NCBI GenBank assembly: GCA_937959375.1 | Contig: CALGLS010000144.1 | Location: 1-39,931 of the forward strand | Direction of reading: 5' to 3' | Source: an uncultured Saprospiraceae bacterium | Lineage (GTDB): Bacteria; Bacteroidota; Bacteroidia; Chitinophagales; Saprospiraceae | DNA length: 39,931 nt | Shown: piece by piece, positions 9,550 to 18,230 of the stretch | Numbering within the stretch: the first letter of the stretch is position 1 | Layout of the letters: the number at the start of each line of letters is the position of its first letter | Made by a program: the position numbers and the translations under genes | The notes under the pieces: generated by a model | What the model was told of the DNA's origin: nothing | What the model saw: the letters and a program-made list of their open reading frames with translations, nothing else | Databases searched by the model: none

Positions 9550-9587
9550 ATGCAGAATGAAGTTGTATAAGAATTCGAAAAGAAACT

Positions 9588-10667
9588 TTATCTTTTCGTC
9601 AATAGTTCAAACAGCTTTAAGTTTATATAGTAATTTCCTGTTCCAATTTTCTTCTTTTCAAGAATACCGTCTTTAGCTAATTTATTTAAGTAATTTCCCG
9701 CAGTTATTCTTGATACTCCCATCTCTTCTACTATAAATTCTATCTTGGTGTAAGGATGTTTAAATAAGTTATTGAGCAAATCTTGGCTGTAAAATTTGTA
9801 GTTATTTCTAAGGTTATGTTTCATGGTCAACATTAATTCTTTAATTGATAAAATTAATTGAATTGTTTCCTTTGAAGTAGTTTCTATTCCTTTAATTATA
9901 TATAATAACCAATTTTCCCATTCATTCGTATCCCTTACTTCCTGTAAAAGTTTGTAGTAGTCACTTTTATTTTTTATGATATAACTACTCAAATATAAAA
10001 TAGGCAAATCTAATAATTCTTCTAGTATCAAATACAAAATGTTAATGATCCTTCCTGTTCTCCCATTTCCATCGTAAAATGGATGAATACTCTCAAATTG
10101 AAAATGAATAATTCCCATTTTCACCAGCGCTTCATAATCACTCATGGTTTCGTCGTTTATAAATTGTTCAAGATTTGACATCAAATTACTAATCGTATCA
10201 TAATCCTGAGGAGGCGTATAAACTGTTTCTCCAGTCGTAGCATTTCTCAATGCGGTACCAGGTAATTTCCGAAATCCTGCTTTATTATTTTCTAATATCT
10301 CTTGTATTTCTACAATCATATTTGAAGTGAGGATTTTTTTATCAGACACTAGAGCGTATCCTTTTTTTAGAGCTTTTATATAATTTTGAACTTCTTTAGC
10401 TTCTAGTTTCTGTATCGATTTCAGATTTAATTCAAATTTATATAACTCATCATGGGTTGTAATTATATTTTCAATTGCTGAACTATCTTTTGCTTCCTGT
10501 AATCCTAATGTATTTACCAGAATATTTTGGTTAGGTATACTCAAAGCTATTCCTTTCAATTCCGCTAAAGCTGCATATGCTTTTGGAAGGCTCTTTAATA
10601 TTTTTTTTGTTTCGATCTCTTTTGAAGGAGGAAGATTCTCTAGTTTCCAAATATTTTGATTATTCAT
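9588..10667 (-). CDS. Fic-domain protein (probable AMPylase) with C-terminal winged helix
   Basis: A 359-residue Fic protein. The Fic catalytic motif is complete: HPFYDGNGRTGR near residues 195-206 (HPFx[D/E]GNGRxxR). In the N-terminal region SSAIEN (about 65-70) fits the inhibitory (S/T)xxxE(G/N) helix, placed before the Fic core as in class II Fic proteins, so the enzyme should be autoinhibited. Residues ~290-355 look like a winged helix (TKIEFIVEEMGVSRITAGNYLNKLAKDGILEKK), an arrangement seen in many solitary bacterial Fic proteins. Known members AMPylate themselves or host proteins; the target here is unknown. The gene is visibly more AT-rich than its neighbours, lies opposite to them, and its promoter abuts a perfect palindrome, suggesting an acquired, self-regulated cassette. 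Confidence 0.93.
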   Translation of the reverse strand: MNNQNIWKLENLPPSKEIETKKILKSLPKAYAALAELKGIALSIPNQNILVNTLGLQEAKDSSAIENIITTHDELYKFELNLKSIQKLEAKEVQNYIKALKKGYALVSDKKILTSNMIVEIQEILENNKAGFRKLPGTALRNATTGETVYTPPQDYDTISNLMSNLEQFINDETMSDYEALVKMGIIHFQFESIHPFYDGNGRTGRIINILYLILEELLDLPILYLSSYIIKNKSDYYKLLQEVRDTNEWENWLLYIIKGIETTSKETIQLILSIKELMLTMKHNLRNNYKFYSQDLLNNLFKHPYTKIEFIVEEMGVSRITAGNYLNKLAKDGILEKKKIGTGNYYINLKLFELLTKR

Positions 10668-10693
10668 CTGTATAGATTTATTGATATTCTATA

Positions 10694-10701
10694 CAAAGAT
10701 A
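10694..10701 (-). promoter_or_regulatory. -7 promoter element of the fic gene
   Basis: On the minus strand this reads TATCTTTG, a perfect TAnnTTTG element, 27 bp before the fic ATG. It directly adjoins the palindrome at 10702-10742, which would cover the -33 region. Confidence 0.55.
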
Positions 10702-10742
10702 TCTATTATGATAAGAAAATCGGATTTTCTTATCATAATAGA
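10702..10742. promoter_or_regulatory. Perfect 41-bp palindrome, candidate operator of fic
   Basis: Two perfect 20-bp arms (TCTATTATGATAAGAAAATC and its reverse complement) surround one central base, immediately upstream of the fic -7 element. AT-rich arms and promoter position favour a protein-binding operator over a terminator. The winged helix of the Fic protein itself is an obvious candidate ligand (inference). A smaller inverted repeat, GTAAAG-AAT-CTTTAC, lies just beyond at about 10750-10764. Confidence 0.6.
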
Positions 10743-11173
10743 CGTAAAACGTAAAGAATCTTTACATTTTATATCATAATTCTTTTTTCCACATAGTCTA
10801 CAGCTCATCCTAACCAAATCATATGAGATAATAAAAAAGTCACCTAATGCTCGAGCGGGACTTTCAACCCTTTTCCCCTCTGATTTCATACGCCCGTCAC
10901 TCTCCTCCTATCTTTGTCGCCCAACTACAGCTCCACCCCTTGATTTTAACCGCGTTTATGGTTAATTTACGGCTGTATTTTAATATTCGTAACTCCATCA
11001 TTTTCAGCATTTTATTCGAAACCACAGGCTGAGTGCTTCGTATAAATGTATTCAAGCTCTGTTAAATCTACTTTTTTGGCAATCTTTTCAGGGTTTAGAT
11101 GGTTTTATTAGGTGAAGCAATTGAAAAAATATGTTCTCCTATTTAGGTATTACACACGTTCAACACGATAAAA
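10743..11173. other. Non-coding gap upstream of the DUF4175 gene
   Basis: About 430 bp without a convincing gene. It holds a less AT-rich patch with a perfect -7 element at 10909-10916 and then an AT-rich leader of some 250 bp to the DUF4175 start. No tRNA, riboswitch or conserved ORF is seen. Together with the palindrome to its left it forms the promoter region shared by the divergent fic and DUF4175 genes. Confidence 0.6.
10909..10916 (+). promoter_or_regulatory. Candidate -7 promoter element for the DUF4175 gene
   Basis: TATCTTTG followed by TCGCCC is a perfect Bacteroidota -7 element. If used, it gives the DUF4175 gene an untranslated leader of about 250 nt. Confidence 0.4.
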
Positions 11174-14100
11174 ATGGCATCAAAAGATAATTATCAGATA
11201 TTAATTGAGAAGCTAGACCGATTTACACGAAAGTTCTACATGAATCAATTGATCAGAGGAACTTTGTATAGTGTAGGCTTGATTCTAGCTGCTTTTATTT
11301 TGATGAATCTCCTAGAGCATCAATTCTTTTTTGGGAAAGGAGGTAGAAAAGCGCTATTTTTCTCATTTGTAGGTATTAGTGCCGCTGCCCTTGTTTATTG
11401 GGTTTTTATGCCACTCTTGCACTATTTCCGACTAGGAAAAGTCATTTCACATGAACGTGCTGCAGAAATTGTAGGTGAACATTTTACTGATGTAAAAGAC
11501 AAATTGCTCAATATTCTTCAGCTAAAGAAGCAAGCAGACAGCAATCCTGATGCACAACTGGTCTTTGCAGGTATCAATCAAAAAACCGCAGAAATAAATC
11601 CAGTACCATTCCGATCTGCTATAAACCTTGGACAAAACAAAAAATATCTTCGTTACGCTTTACCTCCGCTTCTTTTATTACTCATTCTTTTATTTGCTGC
11701 GCCAAGTATTATCAAAGACAGCACCAAACGTTTAATCAACAACAATACTGAATTCAAAAAAGATGCGCTCTTTTCTTTCTTAATCGAAAAAGAAGAAGAA
11801 CTAACCGTTATTCAATTTGAAGATTATTTATTGGAAGTAAAAACAGAAGGACAGGTTGTTCCGAATGAAGTTTTCATCAATATCGACAACTACCATTATC
11901 GTTTGAATAAAGAAGAGTCCGGTAACTTTACATACAAATTTAGTAACGTACAAAAGGACATGGATTTCACCGTGTTCTCTAGTGGTATAGAATCCAAAGC
12001 ATACAAACTCAATGTTTTGAAAAAGCCAAATATCCTTGGCTTTGAAGTTAAGTTAGATTACCCTGGTTACACTGGTCGACGTGACGAGACAATCTCTAAT
12101 ATTGGTGATATGGTTGTTCCACGTGGTACCAATCTTGACTGGGTTTTCAACTCTGCCAATACCGACGATATTCAAATTAGTTTTTCTGGAAAGAACACAC
12201 CAATTGCAACCAATCGATTTAGCGATGAGCTTTTTACTTACAAGAAAAAAGCAATGCGAGATGAAAACTATAAAGTATATGTTTCCAACAATGCTTTACC
12301 AAAAGCTGATTCTGTTGCTTACACTATTTCTGTTGTCCCCGATTTACATCCAACTATTGCGGTAGAAGAATTTAAAGACAGTACGGATAGTAAATTATTG
12401 TTCTTTGTTGGTGATGCTTCTGACGACTATGGCCTAATGAGTCTTTCCTTCAACTATAGATTGAAAAAGGAAAAAGGTACACAAGGTGATTTGAACACTC
12501 TAAAAATGCGCAAGCCTGATGGTCGCCAAACACAATATGATCACACTTGGGATTTAGCTGAATTGGAACTAGATCCAGGTGATGAACTCACCTACTACTT
12601 TGAAGTTTTTGATAACGATGCCATCATGGGTAGTAAATCAGCACGTACCAATGTGATGACTTTTGCAATGCCTACTATAGAAGAGATCGAAGAAAAAACA
12701 GAGAAGAACAACGAAGAAATCAAAAAAGATTTAGAAGAAGCGATAAAAGAAAACAAGAAGATTCGTGAAGATATGAAAGAACTTCGCGAGAAGATTCTTC
12801 AGGAAAAAGATATGGATTGGCAAACTCGTAAAGAATTAGAAAAGCTACTCGAACGTCAAAAGGAAATGGAGCAGCAAATGCAAGAGGCTAAAGAAAAGTT
12901 TGAGGAGAACATGAAAAATCAAGAGGAGTTTGAAAAACCAAGTGAAGAATTGTTAGAGAAGCAAGAAAAAGTTCAAGAACTCTTTGAAGAAGTAATGGAT
13001 GATGAAATGAAAGAACTTATGAAGCAAATAGAAGAATTGCTACAAGAGTTAGAGAAAGACGAGGCGCTGGAGAAAATGGAAGAAATGGAAATTAGTGATG
13101 AAGAAATGGAAATGGAGATGGATCGTATGCTCGAACTACTCAAGCAACTTGAAGTCGAAGCTGAAATGGAAAAGGCAATTGAAAAGTTAGAAGAGTTAGC
13201 TGAAAAGCAAGAAGAACTTAGTGAAGAAACTGAAAAAGAAGAAAAGCCACAAGATCAGTTAGAGAAAGAACAAGAAGAAATCAACGAGGAGTTTAAGAAA
13301 ATTCAAGAAGATATTGAAGAGGCCAAAAAGAAGAATGAAGAATTAGAACGTCCTAACGATCTTGGTGACCAAGAAGAAGAAATGGAAGACATTGAAGAAG
13401 ACCTTGAGGAAAGTCAAGACCAATTAGAAAAACAAGACAATCAAAAAGCTTCTGATGCTCAAAAGAAAGCTTCTGAAAAAATGAAGGAGATGGCTGCTGG
13501 TATGCAACAGCAAATGCAGTCTGGTCAGCAGGAGCAAATGGAAGAGGATATGGAAGCGCTACGCCAACTTCTAGAAAACCTGCTCGGTATGTCGTTTGAT
13601 CAAGAACAACTAATTGATGACATAGGAGAATCAGAAATCAACACACCTCGATATGTCGATCTCGTTCAAGGTCAATACAAATTGAAAGATGACTTTAAAT
13701 TAATTGAAGATAGTTTACAAGCTTTGAGCAAACGTGTTTTCCAAATCGAATCTTTCGTTACTGAAAAAGTAACTGATATAAAATCTAATATGAAAGATGG
13801 ATTAAAAGAATTGGAAGAGCGTCACAAACCTCAAGCTGCAACGCATCAGCAATACACCATGAAAAATGTGAATGATCTGGCACTAATGTTAAGTGAAGTC
13901 ATGAATCAAATGCAACAACAAATGTCTAGCATGATGCAGGGTTCACAGATGTGTAACAAACCCGGAGGAAGTGGTGGCAAGAAACCTGGCAAGAAACCCG
14001 GCGATAAAATGAGTAAAGGCCAAGGTGAGCTCAACAAAGACATGAAGGAAATGATGGAAGGGCTCAAAAAAGGTCAGGGTGGTACAAGTAAGCAATTTGC

Positions 14101-14509
14101 AGAAATGGCGCGCCGACAGGCTGCTATGCAAAAAGCACTACGTGATCTACAAAAAGAAAAACAAGAACAAGGGAAAGGCTCTAAGGAGTTACAACAAATC
14201 ATTGATGAAATGAATAAGGTCGAAACAGACCTTGTGAACAAAAAGCTCACCAATGAAATGATGAAACGCCAAGAAGAGATCCTTTCTCGTTTGCTTAAAG
14301 CTGAAAAAGCAGAACGCGAACGTGAATATGAAGAAAAGCGTAAGGCTGAAACGGCTTCTACAAAAGAACGTAAGATGCCGCCGTCATTAGAAGAATACAT
14401 CAAAAAACGTGAAGCAGAAATAGAAATGTATAAAGCTGTTTCCCCTTCTTTGAAGCCTTATTATAAATATTTAGTGGAAGAATATTTTAAATCATTGAAA
14501 AAACAGTGA
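11174..14509 (+). CDS. DUF4175-type membrane protein with long coiled coil
   Basis: A 1111-residue envelope protein of unknown function. Two membrane helices near the N-terminus (about 24-46 and 58-80) and a third near 158-177 (ALPPLLLLLILLFAAPSII) anchor it. Residues ~195-500 look like beta-rich immunoglobulin-type domains. From ~500 to ~800 there is an extremely charged Glu/Lys/Met/Gln-rich coiled coil, followed by Gln/Met-rich helices, a Gly/Lys/Pro linker (NKPGGSGGKKPGKKPGDK, about 934-951) and more helices to the end. This layout matches the DUF4175 proteins of Bacteroidota and Alphaproteobacteria, often found near MoxR/BatA-type genes; none is seen here. The next gene, an RsbW-like ATPase, begins 132 bp downstream. 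No function should be assigned from sequence alone. Confidence 0.85.
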   Translation: MASKDNYQILIEKLDRFTRKFYMNQLIRGTLYSVGLILAAFILMNLLEHQFFFGKGGRKALFFSFVGISAAALVYWVFMPLLHYFRLGKVISHERAAEIVGEHFTDVKDKLLNILQLKKQADSNPDAQLVFAGINQKTAEINPVPFRSAINLGQNKKYLRYALPPLLLLLILLFAAPSIIKDSTKRLINNNTEFKKDALFSFLIEKEEELTVIQFEDYLLEVKTEGQVVPNEVFINIDNYHYRLNKEESGNFTYKFSNVQKDMDFTVFSSGIESKAYKLNVLKKPNILGFEVKLDYPGYTGRRDETISNIGDMVVPRGTNLDWVFNSANTDDIQISFSGKNTPIATNRFSDELFTYKKKAMRDENYKVYVSNNALPKADSVAYTISVVPDLHPTIAVEEFKDSTDSKLLFFVGDASDDYGLMSLSFNYRLKKEKGTQGDLNTLKMRKPDGRQTQYDHTWDLAELELDPGDELTYYFEVFDNDAIMGSKSARTNVMTFAMPTIEEIEEKTEKNNEEIKKDLEEAIKENKKIREDMKELREKILQEKDMDWQTRKELEKLLERQKEMEQQMQEAKEKFEENMKNQEEFEKPSEELLEKQEKVQELFEEVMDDEMKELMKQIEELLQELEKDEALEKMEEMEISDEEMEMEMDRMLELLKQLEVEAEMEKAIEKLEELAEKQEELSEETEKEEKPQDQLEKEQEEINEEFKKIQEDIEEAKKKNEELERPNDLGDQEEEMEDIEEDLEESQDQLEKQDNQKASDAQKKASEKMKEMAAGMQQQMQSGQQEQMEEDMEALRQLLENLLGMSFDQEQLIDDIGESEINTPRYVDLVQGQYKLKDDFKLIEDSLQALSKRVFQIESFVTEKVTDIKSNMKDGLKELEERHKPQAATHQQYTMKNVNDLALMLSEVMNQMQQQMSSMMQGSQMCNKPGGSGGKKPGKKPGDKMSKGQGELNKDMKEMMEGLKKGQGGTSKQFAEMARRQAAMQKALRDLQKEKQEQGKGSKELQQIIDEMNKVETDLVNKKLTNEMMKRQEEILSRLLKAEKAEREREYEEKRKAETASTKERKMPPSLEEYIKKREAEIEMYKAVSPSLKPYYKYLVEEYFKSLKKQ

Positions 14510-14641
14510 TATTCCCACTCTAATTAGAACAAATGGCTGTATTTAACGTAAAGATTTTACACACGATTCTGCGAACACCCCATTTTTTTAGTCGCTGAGT
14601 CTTTGAAAGACCTTGCGTTAACCTAATCGTTTATACTGTTA

Positions 14642-15046
14642 ATGAGCAAACAACACGAAATGCTTCAATTATCCTCTGACCCCAAAAATGTTGCGCGGGT
14701 GGAAACCTTCGTTGAGAGTGTGTTCGAAGAATATCACCTCAGTCCGGATATTTACGGCAACATTTTAATCAGTTTGACGGAAGCTGTTAATAACGCCATT
14801 ATTCATGGCAACAATAACGATTCAACCAAATCGGTTGTCGTTACCTACAAGAAATTGAAAAATCAGATGGCTTTCCTCATTTCTGATGAGGGACCTGGTT
14901 TTGATCACCACAACCTTCCGGACCCTACTGCTCCTGAAAATTTACTCAAAATAGGTGGACGAGGCGTTTTCCTTATGAAACAACTCTCCGATGAAGTCAG
15001 TTTTCATGATGATGGTAGAACTGTTGAAATTACTTTTAACATCTAA
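14642..15046 (+). CDS. RsbW-like ATP-binding protein (anti-sigma/serine kinase type)
   Basis: A 134-residue GHKL-type ATPase domain standing alone, the size of RsbW/SpoIIAB-like proteins. The N-box is LTEAVNNAIIHGN (about residues 46-58); the G1 region is DEGPGF (about 80-85); the G2/lid region is GGRGVFLMKQLSDEV (about 110-124). In the family such proteins bind and phosphorylate anti-sigma antagonists or hold a sigma factor; in Bacteroidota they also act in partner-switching that does not involve sigma factors. No STAS-domain antagonist is in the window, but a SpoIIE-type phosphatase, the opposing enzyme of such systems, lies at 32.8 kb. ybeY follows 39 bp downstream, so the two may share a transcript. 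Confidence 0.88.
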   Translation: MSKQHEMLQLSSDPKNVARVETFVESVFEEYHLSPDIYGNILISLTEAVNNAIIHGNNNDSTKSVVVTYKKLKNQMAFLISDEGPGFDHHNLPDPTAPENLLKIGGRGVFLMKQLSDEVSFHDDGRTVEITFNI

Positions 15047-15085
15047 AACTATCTAAGCTCTTGTTTTCTCTTTTATCTTCGCGCC

Positions 15086-15538
15086 ATGTCTGACAAAACA
15101 ACTGAAGGTATATTGGATAAGATCTCTTTTCACGTTGAAGAGATAGATTTCGAATTGGCTAATGCTGATTCAATCGCAAATTGGTTGGAACAAGTTCTTG
15201 AAATGGAAGACAAGGCGCTTAATTCCTTAAGTATTATCCTATGTAGTGATAGCTATCTTCATAATTTGAATGTAGAATATCTTCAACACGATACCCTCAC
15301 TGATGTTATAACATTTCCTTATACTCGAGCGGGCAAACCTATTGAAGGTGATATTTTCATCAGCATTGATCGAATTAAAGAAAATGCAAGCCAATTCAAT
15401 AGCACTTTCCAACATGAACTGCATCGCGTAATGGTTCATGGCGTTTTACATCTTGCGGGTTATCTTGATAAAACTCCAGAAGAAGCTACTATTATAAGAG
15501 CTAAGGAGGACTTTTATTTAGAACAATTTAGCGCTTAA
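15086..15538 (+). CDS. ybeY: Endoribonuclease YbeY (rRNA maturation)
   Basis: Metal-dependent RNase of the UPF0054 family, involved in 16S rRNA 3'-end maturation and ribosome quality control; 150 residues is a normal length. The metal site is near residues 118-128: HGVLHLAGYLD. Most bacteria have HGxLHLxGYDH with a third His; here that position is Asp, a substitution I recall as common in Bacteroidota YbeY. The second conserved region, DVITFPY (about 73-79), and the EGDIFIS strand are intact. It lies 39 bp after the RsbW-like gene. TATCTTCG at 15074-15081 resembles a -7 element but sits only a few bases from the ATG. Confidence 0.95.
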   Translation: MSDKTTEGILDKISFHVEEIDFELANADSIANWLEQVLEMEDKALNSLSIILCSDSYLHNLNVEYLQHDTLTDVITFPYTRAGKPIEGDIFISIDRIKENASQFNSTFQHELHRVMVHGVLHLAGYLDKTPEEATIIRAKEDFYLEQFSA

Positions 15539-15577
15539 CCCCTACTTTAAATCCTAGTTCGTTTATCTTTCGCATAA

Positions 15578-15616
15578 ATGATTACTTTTCTTTATCAACA
15601 AACTATTGACTGGTAA
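15578..15616 (+). other. Twelve-codon mini-ORF upstream of thrA
   Basis: ATG to TAA, encoding MITFLYQQTIDW. Two Thr and two Ile codons in twelve make a threonine-operon leader peptide imaginable, but the codons are not clustered and no strong terminator follows. Confidence 0.15.
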
Positions 15617-15650
15617 GGTGTTTTCATTCATATTTGCACAGTTTTTGTCT

Positions 15651-15700
15651 TTGTTATGAATTACAATTTCAGGTACTTAAAAATAAAGTATTCATAACAA
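15651..15700 (+). promoter_or_regulatory. 11-bp-arm inverted repeat upstream of thrA
   Basis: Perfect arms TTGTTATGAAT and ATTCATAACAA separated by 28 bp, ending 51 bp before the preferred thrA start. It could be an RNA hairpin in the thr leader or a two-half-site operator. It is AU-rich, so a weak fold; function is inferred from position only. Confidence 0.35.
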
Positions 15701-15751
15701 GAAACTCATATGGTAATCGATTTTCAAAATTCTTATTCAAAACCCTCCCTG

Positions 15752-18208
15752 ATGAAAGTTTTAAAGTTTGGTGGTTCTTCCGTTGCTAAACCGGAGCGAA
15801 TCAAAAATGTTATAGATATTCTAAAAGAATACTATAAACGAGGCGAACAATTTACTGTTGTTTTTTCTGCCTTTGGTGGTGTTACCGATTCCCTTATCAG
15901 CATGAGTGAAATGGCTGCAAAAGGAAAGGATGATTATCTAAAAGAATTTGAAGCTTTTAATACTCGTCATAAAGATGCTGCAGCTGAATTGTTATCTGGC
16001 GAATACCTAAAATCTGTTTTAGATATTTTAGAAGAAAACAGTACCGTCCTTAAAAATTTACTTCATGGAATTTCATTGTTGAGAGAAGCGTCTCCACGTA
16101 CAATGGACTATGTCCTTAGTTTTGGTGAGCGTAGTTCTGCTTTAATTATTAGTTATGCTTTTCAGCAAAACGGTATTAATGCTCGTTTCCTTGATGCACG
16201 AAAACTCATCAAAACAGATAATACCTTCGGCTCTGCAAAAGTTGATTTTGATATAACTTATGATAACATAAAAGAACACTATTCAAGCAATCCAGAAGTA
16301 CAGGTAGTTACTGGTTTTATCAGTTCTGCAAAAGGTGGATTGACAACTACACTAGGACGTGGTGGTTCTGATTATACTGCTGCCCTACTTGCTGCCGGTT
16401 TAAATGCTGAGATCATCGAGATATGGACAGATGTAGATGGCGTACTTACCGCTGATCCAAGAAAAGTACAGAAAGCTTTTACCATTCCAGAGATGACTTA
16501 TGCAGAGGCTATGGAAATGTCTCACTTTGGTGCCAAGGTTATTTATCCTCCAACTTTACAACCTGCCTTAAGCAAGCAAATTCCTTTAGCCATCAAAAAT
16601 ACTTTTAACCCAGCATTTAAAGGAACTCTGATTTCTAATAACGCAGCAATGAACGGGCATCCGGTTAGAGGAATCTCTTCCATTGGTGATATTGCTTTGT
16701 TGACGCTTCAAGGTTCTGGTCTTTACGGTGTTCCAGGTATTGCTGGGCGTTTGTTTAATTCTTTGGCCCAAGCCAAAATTAATATTGTATTAATTACACA
16801 GGGATCGTCTGAATCATCAATAAGTTTTGCAGTAAAGCCTAGTCACGCTAAAAAAGCTAGGAAGTGTGTTGAAAAGGAATTCGTTTTTGAATTACAAAAT
16901 AAGGCCATAGATCCTGTTGTTGTTGAAAAAGAACTCGCTGTTATCGCTATTATTGGTGAAAACATGCGTTATCAGCCTGGTATTGCTGGGCGTTTGTTCC
17001 AAGCACTTGGTAAAAATGGTATTAACTGTATTGCTATTGCGCAGGGATCATCTGAATTAAATGTTTCTGTGGTTATTCCTCAGGAAGATGAGCAAAAGGC
17101 ACTTAACGCTTTACATCAGGGCTTTTTCTTATCGAAAACCAAAGAACTCAACCTATTTATGGCTGGTACTGGGCTTATAGGAAGTACCTTAATTCGTCAA
17201 ATTCAGGAACATGGGCAGTACCTCAAGGAAAAACAATCCATTGAGATTAACATTATCGGTTTAGCTAATAGCCGAAAGATGTTATTTAATGAAAATGGAA
17301 TAACGATGGCTAATTGGCAAGATCAGCTAGATGAAACCACTGAAAAGTCAGAAATCGGCGACTTTATAAGCAAAATGAAGGCGCTAAATCTTCCAAATAG
17401 TGTTTTTGTAGATAATACAGCCTCTGAGAAGGTCGCAAACTACTATGAAGCGATACTAAACTCGAGTATTTCCATTTCTACACCCAACAAAATTGCGACT
17501 TCTTCTTCCTACCCACAGTACTTGAGGCTAAAAAACATAGCGACTAAGCGTGGTGTCCAGTTCATGTACGAAACCAATGTTGGTGCTGGTTTACCCGTTA
17601 TCAACACTTTACACGATCTTACCAACAGTGGTGACAATATTTTAAAGATCGAAGGTGTGCTATCAGGATCTTTATCATTTATTTTCAATTCCTTCAAAGA
17701 AGGCGTTTTATTTAGTGATATTGTAAAAGAGGCTCGTGATCTAGGTTTTACTGAACCAGATCCAAGAATTGATTTGATGGGTGTTGATGTTCGCCGAAAA
17801 ATAATTATCCTTGCAAGAGAAACAGGAATTCCCTTGGAAGCTCATGATGTTGAAATTGAATCGATTTTACCAGAAGCTTGTGTGAATGCACCTGATGTAG
17901 AAACTTTCTTTACGGAAATAGAAAAGGCGAATCAAACCTTTGAAGATAAAAGAGCGGCAGCAGCTAAAGAAGGTAAGGTTTTAAGAATAGTAGCAACACT
18001 TGAAAATGAAAAAGCAAGCATCAAACTTTGTGCTGTTGATAACACGCATCCGTTCTATAGTTTGTCCGGAAGTGACAATATGATTGTCTTTACAACCGAA
18101 CGATATAAGGAACGTCCACTTGTTGTTAGAGGTCCTGGTGCAGGAGCTGAAGTTACTGCTGCGGGAGTATTCTCTGAAGTAATAAAAATAGGCAACTACT
18201 TATCGTAA
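15752..18208 (+). CDS. thrA: Bifunctional aspartate kinase / homoserine dehydrogenase
   Basis: Catalyses the first and third steps from aspartate to homoserine (threonine/methionine branch). The aspartokinase domain starts KVLKFGGSSVAKPERI and contains GRGGSDYTAALLAA. Two ACT domains follow (GVPGIAGRLFNSLAQ... and YQPGIAGRLFQALGK...), the usual site of threonine feedback inhibition. The homoserine dehydrogenase half begins near MAGTGLIGSTLIRQI (NADP-binding) and contains ETNVGAGLPVINTL and LSGSLSFIFN. An in-frame ATG at 15710 would add 14 residues of unrelated sequence before MKVLKFGGSSV, so I choose 15752, giving 818 residues, close to E. coli ThrA. It leads the thrA-thrB-thrC operon, with thrB starting 22 bp downstream. 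Confidence 0.96.
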   Translation: MKVLKFGGSSVAKPERIKNVIDILKEYYKRGEQFTVVFSAFGGVTDSLISMSEMAAKGKDDYLKEFEAFNTRHKDAAAELLSGEYLKSVLDILEENSTVLKNLLHGISLLREASPRTMDYVLSFGERSSALIISYAFQQNGINARFLDARKLIKTDNTFGSAKVDFDITYDNIKEHYSSNPEVQVVTGFISSAKGGLTTTLGRGGSDYTAALLAAGLNAEIIEIWTDVDGVLTADPRKVQKAFTIPEMTYAEAMEMSHFGAKVIYPPTLQPALSKQIPLAIKNTFNPAFKGTLISNNAAMNGHPVRGISSIGDIALLTLQGSGLYGVPGIAGRLFNSLAQAKINIVLITQGSSESSISFAVKPSHAKKARKCVEKEFVFELQNKAIDPVVVEKELAVIAIIGENMRYQPGIAGRLFQALGKNGINCIAIAQGSSELNVSVVIPQEDEQKALNALHQGFFLSKTKELNLFMAGTGLIGSTLIRQIQEHGQYLKEKQSIEINIIGLANSRKMLFNENGITMANWQDQLDETTEKSEIGDFISKMKALNLPNSVFVDNTASEKVANYYEAILNSSISISTPNKIATSSSYPQYLRLKNIATKRGVQFMYETNVGAGLPVINTLHDLTNSGDNILKIEGVLSGSLSFIFNSFKEGVLFSDIVKEARDLGFTEPDPRIDLMGVDVRRKIIILARETGIPLEAHDVEIESILPEACVNAPDVETFFTEIEKANQTFEDKRAAAAKEGKVLRIVATLENEKASIKLCAVDNTHPFYSLSGSDNMIVFTTERYKERPLVVRGPGAGAEVTAAGVFSEVIKIGNYLS

Positions 18209-18230
18209 AATATTGATAATCAAATAGTTA

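Noticed and set aside
10847..11032. Small gene in the gap before the DUF4175 gene
   Set aside because: The 61-codon frame overlaps the candidate promoter and its product looks like random translated AT-rich DNA.
15591..15601. TTATCAACA upstream of thrA and at about 36020 as further origin boxes
   Set aside because: Single one-mismatch boxes are expected by chance in such AT-rich DNA; no clustering, no consensus box nearby.
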